Assembly (NCBI GenBank): GCA_964512675.1
Contig: CAZEJR010000010.1
Coordinates: 1 to 64,000, forward strand
Length of the DNA stretch: 64,000 bases
Source of the DNA: A07HB70 sp964512675
Lineage (GTDB): Archaea > Halobacteriota > Halobacteria > Halobacteriales > Haloferacaceae
Direction of reading: 5' to 3'
A program made the position numbers and the translations under genes. The notes under the pieces are model-generated. The model did not search any database. It saw only the letters and a list, made by a program, of their open reading frames with translations, and was not told where the DNA came from. This document shows positions 58,648 through 64,000 of the stretch, piece by piece; the stretch's first letter is position 1; each line of letters opens with the position of its first letter.

Positions 58648-60309
58648 ATGAGCCAGCGCCGGATGGCGGGAGCCCCCGTCATGATCATGGGAGAGGACGC
58701 CGAGCAGCTCCGGGACCGTGACGCCCAGAAGCACAACATCTCGGCGGCACAGGCCGTCGCGGAGGCGGTGCGGTCGACGCTCGGGCCGAAGGGGATGGAC
58801 AAGATGCTCGTCGGCTCGACGGGCGACGTCACCGTCACGAACGACGGCGTGACGATCCTCGAGGAGATGGACATCGAGAACCCGACGGCACAGATGGTCG
58901 TCGAGGTGGCACAGACCCAGGAGGAGGAGGCCGGTGACGGCACGACGACGGCCGTCGCGGTCGCGGGCGAACTCCTGAAACTCGCCGAGGAGTTCATCGA
59001 CCGGGAGATCCACCCCACCTCGATCATCCGCGGGTTCACCGAGGCGAGCGAAGTCGCACGCACCGAGGTCGCGAAGATGGCGACGCGGGTCGAGGGCGAC
59101 GAGGAGCGTCTCCGGGCCGTCGCCGAGACGGCGATGACGGGCAAGGGCGCCGAGGTGAACAAGCGCGTCCTCGCGGACATCATCGTCGAGGCCGTCCAGG
59201 CCGTCAGCGTCGACGCCGACGACGGGACGACGGTCGTCGACCTCGGCTACGTCGAGACGGGGACCGAAACCGGTCGCGGTGTCGAGGAGTCGGAACTCAT
59301 CGACGGCGGGGTCATCAACAAGGAGCCGCTCCTCTCTGATATGCCGCGGCAGTTCGATGACGCGAACGTCCTCCTCTCGCTCGACCCCCTCGAGGCCAGC
59401 GAGACCGACACCGACATCTCGGTCCGGGCGGAGAGCCACGAGACGGTCGACCGGTTCATCGAGGCCGAGGAGCGGGAGCTGAGAGAGCAGGTCGAGGCGC
59501 TCGAGGAGCTCGGCGTCGACGTCCTGCTCTGTCAGAAAGGCATCGACGACGTCGCCCACCACTACCTGAAGGAGGCCGGCATCCTCGCGGTGCGCCGGAC
59601 GAACAAGAGCGACATGGCGTTCCTGAAGGAGGTACTGGGCGCGCGTATCGTCAACAACCTCGAGACGGCGACCGAGGACGACCTCGGTCACGGCTCGGTC
59701 CACTGGCACGACAAGAGCGAGACGTTCCGGATCCAGGGGACCGGCGAGGAGACCCACGGCGTGACGATCATGCTCCGCGGGTCGACCCAGCAGGTGATCG
59801 ACGAGCTGGAGCGCGGCGTGATGGACGCGCTCAACGTCGTCGCCACCGCAGCCGGCGACGGACGGGTCGTCGGCGGCGCCGGCGCGACCGAGATCGAACT
59901 CGCCCGACGCCTGCGCGACCACGCCGACGGCGTCGAGGGACGCGAACAGCTCGCGGTCGAGGCGTTCGCCGACGCGCTGGAGCTGGTGCCACGCACCCTC
60001 GCGACGAACGCCGGCATCGACGGCATCGACGCGCTGGTCGACCTGCGCGCGGCCCACGACGACGGCGACGTCCACGCCGGCCTCGACGTGTTCAGCGGCG
60101 AGGTCGTCGACAGCTACGACGCGGGCGTGGTCGAGCCGGCGACGGCGAAACAGCAGGCGGTCGTCTCCGCCGCCGAGGCCGCGAACCTCATCCTGAAGAT
60201 CGACGACGTGCTCGAGGCCGGCGAGAGCGACGACGACGACGGCCCGGGTGGTCCGGGCGGCGCCCCCGGCGGCATGGGCGGTATGGGCGGTATGGGCGGT
60301 GCGATGTGA
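58648..60309 (+). CDS. ths: Thermosome (group II chaperonin) subunit
   Basis: Protein of 553 aa from ATG 58648 (MSQRRMAGAPVMIMGEDAEQ); a GTG two codons earlier is less likely. Group II chaperonin signature regions: RSTLGPKGMDKMLVGSTGDVTVTNDGVTILEEM (N-terminal ATP site), QEEEAGDGTTTAVAVAGELL (G-D-G-T-T), the apical domain with NVLLSLDPLEASETDTDI, and VGGAGATEIELARRL. The C-terminus is a disordered DDDDGPGGPGGAPGGMGGMGGMGGAM tail of G-G-M repeats typical of haloarchaeal thermosomes. It folds proteins in a closed double ring in the cytoplasm. It is monocistronic. Confidence 0.97.
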   Translation: MSQRRMAGAPVMIMGEDAEQLRDRDAQKHNISAAQAVAEAVRSTLGPKGMDKMLVGSTGDVTVTNDGVTILEEMDIENPTAQMVVEVAQTQEEEAGDGTTTAVAVAGELLKLAEEFIDREIHPTSIIRGFTEASEVARTEVAKMATRVEGDEERLRAVAETAMTGKGAEVNKRVLADIIVEAVQAVSVDADDGTTVVDLGYVETGTETGRGVEESELIDGGVINKEPLLSDMPRQFDDANVLLSLDPLEASETDTDISVRAESHETVDRFIEAEERELREQVEALEELGVDVLLCQKGIDDVAHHYLKEAGILAVRRTNKSDMAFLKEVLGARIVNNLETATEDDLGHGSVHWHDKSETFRIQGTGEETHGVTIMLRGSTQQVIDELERGVMDALNVVATAAGDGRVVGGAGATEIELARRLRDHADGVEGREQLAVEAFADALELVPRTLATNAGIDGIDALVDLRAAHDDGDVHAGLDVFSGEVVDSYDAGVVEPATAKQQAVVSAAEAANLILKIDDVLEAGESDDDDGPGGPGGAPGGMGGMGGMGGAM

Positions 60310-60463
60310 CCGACGGCAGGTAGACACACGCCACCCGTCTCCTGGCCGCCGGCAAGCGGCTGTCGTGCCGTCGCCCGGCGTCCGGCTGTGCTCGACGCGA
60401 GAGGCCGAGACGGAGCCGGACGGACTGACGATCAGCGGGTCGACCGCGGGCTGGCGGTCGTGG
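60310..60463. other. Spacer after thermosome
   Basis: No protein-like frame or clear terminator. With the next entry it fills the 633-base gap between the thermosome and cyclodeaminase genes. Confidence 0.4.
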
Positions 60464-60799
60464 TTACCGCGCCAGCGCCGGACCGAGGTCGCCGTTCGGG
60501 AACGCCCGGACGGTGTCGAGTGCGCTCGTGGCGCTGTCGGCGGCCTGCGAGGGCGGCGCCTCGGGCGCACCCTGACGGACTCCGTCCTCGTCACCCGCGG
60601 CGGGGACGTCCGCCGGCGGGCCGGCGTCTGCGGACTCGTCTGCCGTGTCGTCTGCGGCCTCGGACTCGCCGTCCGTATCGTGTACTGTTCGTCCGCGCGG
60701 CTGTCTGCGTCGTCTGCCGGACCCGCGCCGGTCGGGAGCGTGTCGGGGCGGCGACCGGCACGGGGCGAGCGCGAGTGCGGCGGCTCGTTTCGACGTCAC
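60464..60799 (-). pseudogene. Possible frameshifted acidic secreted-protein gene
   Basis: On the minus strand a frame ending at 60464 reads VHDTDGESEAADDTADESAD and then AGPPADVPAAGDEDGVRQGA and PEAPPSQAADSATSALDTVR. It is strongly acidic and low-complexity with good third-position G/C. Upstream the same composition appears in another frame (RRPDTLPTGAGPADDADSRADEQ). The first frame again offers a basic-hydrophobic start from GTG 60799 (VTSKRAAALALA). Together these suggest a short signal-peptide-bearing acidic protein broken by two frameshifts, or chance. No family recognised. Confidence 0.3.
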
Positions 60800-60942
60800 G
60801 ATGCGCTCGTGGAGGACGCGAGCGGCGGATCGGCCTCCGACCGACGAGCCGACTCCTCGCCGTTCGTGGCCGTCTCACGGCAGTCGAGCGGGGCTAACCG
60901 TCGCCGCGGCACGTCTAAGTGTACGCCGCCGGGAGAGACGGT

Positions 60943-61929
60943 GTGCTCCGACTCCTCGACGGCGACGACGTGCGGCGGTGCGCGCCGACGACGGCAGTCG
61001 TCGACGCGGTGGCGGACGCCTTCGCCGCGACGGACCGCGGCGACGCGGTGATGCCGCCGAAGTCGTACGTCGACCTGCCGCAGTACGACGGCGACTTCCG
61101 GGCGATGCCGGCGTACGTCGACGGCGGGTCGTGGGACGCGGCGGGCGTGAAGTGGGTCAACTCCCACCCGGAGAACCCCGACCGGTTCGACCTCCCGACT
61201 GTCATGGGCGTGATGGTCTACTCCGACCCCGAGACGGCCCGACCGCTCGCGGTGCTCGACGGGACGGAGCTCACACGCCTGCGGACCGGCGCCGCCGCCG
61301 CCGTCGCGACGGACCACCTCGCCGTCGCGGACGCGTCCTCGCTCGGCCTCGTCGGCGCGGGCGCGCAGTCGTACACCCAGCTGGCGTTCGTCGCGTCTGT
61401 CCGGCCGGTCGAGCGCGTGGTCGTCGCCGACGCCGACCCGGAGACCGCGGCGGCGCTCGTCGACCACGCGACCGAGACGGGGTTCGACGCTCGCGCCGGC
61501 GACGTCACGGAGGCCGCCGCGTGCGACGTCGTCTCCACGACCACGCCCGTCAGGGAGCCGATCGTCGAGCGGGCCGCCGTCGGCGAGCGCACACACCTCA
61601 ACGCGATCGGTGCCGACGCAGCCGGAAAGCGGGAGCTCGGGGACGGGGTGCTCGCCGACGCCACGGTCGTCGTCGACGACTGGGACCAGTGTGTCCACTC
61701 GGGCGAGATCAACGTCCCGTGGGACGCGGGAGTGGTCGACGAGGGCTCGATCCACGCCGAACTCGGCGCGGTCGTGGCCGGGTCGACCCCCGGCCGGACG
61801 GCAGAGACCGGGATCACCGTCTTCGACTCGACGGGGCTCGCGGTCCAGGACGTCGCGGCTGCACACGTCGTCTACGAGCGGGCGACCGCCGACGGCGTCG
61901 GGACGGAGTTCGACCTGCTCGGGCTCTAA
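60943..61929 (+). CDS. Ornithine cyclodeaminase/mu-crystallin family protein
   Basis: Protein of 328 aa from GTG 60943 (VLRLLDGDDVRRCAPTTAVV). Family landmarks: AVMPPKSYVDLPQYDGDFRAMPAYVDG, AGVKWVNSHPENPDRFDLPTVMG (substrate and Lys site), TGAAAAVATDHLA, the NAD site LGLVGAGAQSYTQLAFVAS (G-x-G-x-x-x), CDVVSTTTPVREPIV, HLNAIGADAAGKREL and FDSTGLAVQDVAAAHVVYERA. Members include ornithine cyclodeaminase, archaeal alanine dehydrogenase and ketimine reductase; archaeal proteins are often alanine dehydrogenase, but I cannot decide. It is tail to tail with prephenate dehydratase, 9 bases apart. Confidence 0.9.
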   Translation: MLRLLDGDDVRRCAPTTAVVDAVADAFAATDRGDAVMPPKSYVDLPQYDGDFRAMPAYVDGGSWDAAGVKWVNSHPENPDRFDLPTVMGVMVYSDPETARPLAVLDGTELTRLRTGAAAAVATDHLAVADASSLGLVGAGAQSYTQLAFVASVRPVERVVVADADPETAAALVDHATETGFDARAGDVTEAAACDVVSTTTPVREPIVERAAVGERTHLNAIGADAAGKRELGDGVLADATVVVDDWDQCVHSGEINVPWDAGVVDEGSIHAELGAVVAGSTPGRTAETGITVFDSTGLAVQDVAAAHVVYERATADGVGTEFDLLGL

Positions 61930-61938
61930 CTCTCGCCG

Positions 61939-62754
61939 TCAGTACAGGACGTGGCGGGTGTCGTACGAGCCGAGCCGCCGGACCCAGCCTGCCTCGGCGA
62001 TCTCCTCCAGTCGCTCGACTGCGGCCTCGGCGCGTCGCTCGTACAGACCGGCCTCGAAGTCGAGGTGGAACAGGTAGTCGCCAAGCCGCTCGCCGCTCGG
62101 GCGTGACTCGACCCGCGAGAGGTTGATCTCGCGGTCGGCGAACGCCTCCAGCAGCTCCAGCAGGAGGCCGGGGTAGTTCGCGTTCGGGTAGACGACGACG
62201 CTCGACTTCCCGCCGGCGTCGTCGCGGTCGGCGGGCGGGGCGACGACGAAAAAGCGGGTTGCGTTCGAGTCGCGGTCCTGGATATCCTCGGCCAGGACGT
62301 GGATGCCGTCGCCGGCGTTTTCCGGGTGGCCGACCCCGGCGACCGCCGCGTCGGTGCGGGCGCGTTCGACTCCTCGGGCGGTGCTCGCGACCGCCTCCAG
62401 CCGCGCGTCCGGGTGGTGCTCCTCCAGGTAGCCCCGGCACTGCGCGAGCGCCTGTGAGTGGCTGGCGACGGTCTCGAACGCCTCGTCCCGTGCCAGCAGC
62501 GCGTGGCGGATCGGGGTGACGATCTCCTCGACCACGGCCACGTCGTAGTCGGCGAGAGCGTCGAGCGTCTCGGTCACCGACCCCTCGATGCTGTTCTCGA
62601 TCGGCACCACCCCACGGTCGACGGCCCCCCGGGCCACCGCCTCGACGATGGCGGTGACGGACTCGCGGAAGTCGACGGCGACACCGTCGCCGTCGACCGC
62701 GCGGGCCGCCCGGTGAGAGTAGGTTCCCGCGGGGCCGAGGGTGAGTACGTCCAT
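61939..62754 (-). CDS. pheA: Prephenate dehydratase
   Basis: Protein of 271 aa. Periplasmic-binding-like catalytic domain: LTLGPAGTYSHRAARAVDG, DRGVVPIENSIEGSVTETLDAL, IRHALLARDEAFETVASHSQALAQCRGYL, and the NATRFFVVAPP motif with the catalytic Thr-Arg-Phe. Then an ACT domain KSSVVVYPNANYPGLLLELLEAFADREINLSRVESRPSGERLGDYLFHLDFEAG with the E-S-R-P allosteric phenylalanine site. It converts prephenate to phenylpyruvate in phenylalanine synthesis and is feedback-inhibited by phenylalanine by family. It stands alone, without chorismate mutase fusion. Confidence 0.95.
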   Translation of the reverse strand: MDVLTLGPAGTYSHRAARAVDGDGVAVDFRESVTAIVEAVARGAVDRGVVPIENSIEGSVTETLDALADYDVAVVEEIVTPIRHALLARDEAFETVASHSQALAQCRGYLEEHHPDARLEAVASTARGVERARTDAAVAGVGHPENAGDGIHVLAEDIQDRDSNATRFFVVAPPADRDDAGGKSSVVVYPNANYPGLLLELLEAFADREINLSRVESRPSGERLGDYLFHLDFEAGLYERRAEAAVERLEEIAEAGWVRRLGSYDTRHVLY

Positions 62755-62779
62755 AGCGGCTGAGTCGCCCGGTCCGCGG

Positions 62780-63409
62780 TTAAGCGCGTCGCTCTGCGCA
62801 GAACGCGACGAAGTTCTCGAGCAGGCGCAGGCCGGTCTCGCCGCTCTTCTCCGGGTGAAACTGTGTCCCGACGACGTTGTCGCGTGCGACGACGGCGGGG
62901 AACCGCTCGCCGTGTGTCGTCGTCGCCGCCACCGTGTCGTCGTCGTCCGGGCGGGCGTAGTACGAGTGGACGAAGTACGCGTACTCGCCGTCGACGCCCG
63001 CCAAGACGGGGTGGTCGCGCTCCACGGCCAGGTCGTTCCAGCCCATGTGCGGCACCTTCGGAGCGTCCCGGAACCGGACGTTCCGGCCGGGGATCACCCC
63101 GAGCCCCTCGGCGTCGCCCTGTCCCTCGCGTTCGGCCTCCTCGCTCTCCGAGAGGAGCATCTGCATCCCGAGACAGATGCCGAGCAAGGGGGTGTCGGCG
63201 GCGGCGAGATCCGTCAGCGCCGTCCGGAATGGACCGGCGTTCTCCATCCCGTCGCCGAACGCACCGACGCCGGGCAGGACGACGCCGTCGGCGCCAGCCA
63301 GCGCCGCTGGCGACTCGACGACGTCGACGCTCGCGCCCGCGCGCTCCAGTCCTCGCGTGGCGCTCCGGAGGTTGTTGATCCCGTAGTCCACGACCGCCAG
63401 GTCGACCAT
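62780..63409 (-). CDS. hisH: Imidazole glycerol phosphate synthase, glutaminase subunit HisH
   Basis: Protein of 209 aa from ATG 63409 (MVDLAVVDYGINNLRSATRG). Class I glutaminase: DGVVLPGVGAFGDGM, nucleophile Cys in TPLLGICLGMQMLLSESEE (about residue 80), VPHMGWNDLAVERDHPVL, YFVHSYYARP, and VVGTQFHPEKSGETGLRLLENF (His and Glu of the triad). It supplies ammonia to HisF for imidazole ring closure in histidine synthesis. No other his gene is in the window, as is usual for scattered haloarchaeal his genes. It lies 25 bases before pheA's start on the same strand, so the two may be cotranscribed. Confidence 0.95.
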   Translation of the reverse strand: MVDLAVVDYGINNLRSATRGLERAGASVDVVESPAALAGADGVVLPGVGAFGDGMENAGPFRTALTDLAAADTPLLGICLGMQMLLSESEEAEREGQGDAEGLGVIPGRNVRFRDAPKVPHMGWNDLAVERDHPVLAGVDGEYAYFVHSYYARPDDDDTVAATTTHGERFPAVVARDNVVGTQFHPEKSGETGLRLLENFVAFCAERRA

Positions 63410-63694
63410 ACGTCGGGTCGGCGGCGAGGGGACAAGTCGGTTCCGACCTGTGCGGTCTCGCCGTCCGGCGGGACCGCTGTCCGTAGCACCTGTCCGGGCA
63501 GCCCCGTCACCTTCGACGACACCGGCGCGCCCAGCCGGTCGCGGTCCCGCGCCCCCGACCACAGAGCGGCGTCGGTCGTGGGACCACCGGCGCAGGTACA
63601 AACGGTCGGTCGTCGTGACAGTCCGAGACGACCGGCTGGCGACCCCGCGTCGCGCACTCGGCACGGCGCAGCGTCGTGCAGTCCCGACTGAGGC
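63410..63694. other. Divergent spacer without a recognisable gene
   Basis: 285 bases between hisH (minus) and the partial membrane protein (plus). No frame on either strand has protein-like composition and I see no clear TATA-like box. Confidence 0.4.
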
Positions 63695-64000
63695 GTGGAG
63701 CACCGCAACGAGTCCCGGCGCGTCGAATCCAACCGACAACGGCTCCTGTATCTCGCCGACGTTCTCTCCGGTCGTCAGATCCAGGTACTGCCGGTGCGCT
63801 GGAGGCAACCCGCGCTGGCGCTGGGCGCCGCGGTCGTAGTCGGCTGGGTGGCACCACGGGTCGCGGGCGTCGGTGCCGGGGTCGCGGCGAGCGCCGGGGT
63901 CGTGGTGTGTGTCCTCGTGCGTGTCGGCTTGGCGGCGCTCGGGCGCGAGTCCGGGACGCGGGCGGACGATATGCGACTCGTGCGGCAGCCGCATCTGGCG
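63695..64000 (+). CDS. Partial membrane protein, cut by window end
   Basis: From a GTG at 63695 the frame is open to the right edge (102 codons seen). It reads VEHRNESRRVESNRQRLLYL, ADVLSGRQIQVLPVRWRQ, then a membrane helix PALALGAAVVVGWVAPRVAG and a second one VGAGVAASAGVVVCVLVRVG, followed by a hydrophilic stretch LAALGRESGTRADDMRLVRQPHLA that leaves the window. The clear alternation of charged and hydrophobic segments supports a real two-or-more-helix membrane protein, perhaps with a downstream cytoplasmic domain. The family cannot be named. An alternative start is the GTG at 63794. Confidence 0.55.
   Translation, partial: MEHRNESRRVESNRQRLLYLADVLSGRQIQVLPVRWRQPALALGAAVVVGWVAPRVAGVGAGVAASAGVVVCVLVRVGLAALGRESGTRADDMRLVRQPHLA

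Noticed and set aside
58639..60594. Minus-strand open frame of 651 codons opposite the thermosome
   Set aside because: Antisense mirror of a highly conserved chaperonin gene; repeats such as DHLHDDH arise from acidic codons on the other strand.
1..64000. CRISPR arrays, insertion sequences, rRNA genes, replication origin, prophage
   Set aside because: No regularly spaced repeats, transposase or integrase genes, terminal inverted repeats, rRNA sequence or orc1/cdc6 gene were seen.

Overview
The window is a stretch of chromosome from an extremely halophilic archaeon (class Halobacteria). Very high GC, strongly acidic predicted proteins and many GTG starts point there. So do short AT-rich TATA-like boxes about 25-35 bases before starts, which suit leaderless transcripts. 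Family content agrees: an archaellum cluster, a CDP-archaeol synthase, TiaS, a thermosome, an archaeal-type adenylate kinase and a Tat-lipoprotein solute-binding protein. I cannot name the genus. Because GC is so high, antisense and out-of-frame reading frames stay open for kilobases; these shadows were left out.

Layout. 0-10.4 kb: a saccharopine-dehydrogenase-like reductase, RNase HI, a TIM-barrel isomerase, a fumarate reductase/L-aspartate oxidase-type flavoprotein, a universal stress protein, a decayed receiver/PAS sensor gene and an ABC exporter. 10.5-19.7 kb: a PadR-like regulator and the archaellum locus. Two archaellin genes sit on the minus strand, divergent from arlCE-F-G-H-I-J plus a terminal ArlD/E-domain gene. 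19.9-24 kb: two MmgE/PrpD proteins flank a two-subunit thiamine-diphosphate decarboxylase (ComDE-like), a metabolic island of unknown substrate. 24-26.6 kb: a K+ channel with RCK domains between two gene remnants (enoyl-CoA hydratase, mandelate racemase-like). 26.6-32.6 kb: a branched-chain amino-acid type ABC importer (livK-M-H-G-F order) and a trailing membrane protein.

32.8-45.5 kb: mostly core metabolism. It holds CarS, an FAD oxidoreductase, adenylate kinase, an SDR, PyrE, a PRTase-type regulator with a purine/nucleobase permease, an arylsulfotransferase-like protein, glutaredoxin, an HTH regulator, TiaS and PdxT/PdxS. 45.7-52.4 kb: threonine synthase, an aspartoacylase-like hydrolase, a PhoU/TrkA-C double-repeat protein, citrate synthase, threonine ammonia-lyase and tRNA-Ser(GGA). 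Threonine synthase and threonine ammonia-lyase would together supply 2-oxobutyrate for isoleucine.

52.8-64 kb: a histidine kinase, then a TetR regulator with an MMPL/RND-type permease and its secreted partner (a likely export module). These are followed by the thermosome, an ornithine cyclodeaminase-family enzyme, prephenate dehydratase, HisH and a membrane protein cut by the window end. I saw no CRISPR array, insertion sequence, rRNA, prophage or replication origin. The most interesting items are the ComDE/PrpD cluster, the duplicated archaellin 5' ends (probable gene conversion), three decaying genes, the MMPL/secreted-protein module and several tiny membrane-protein genes.
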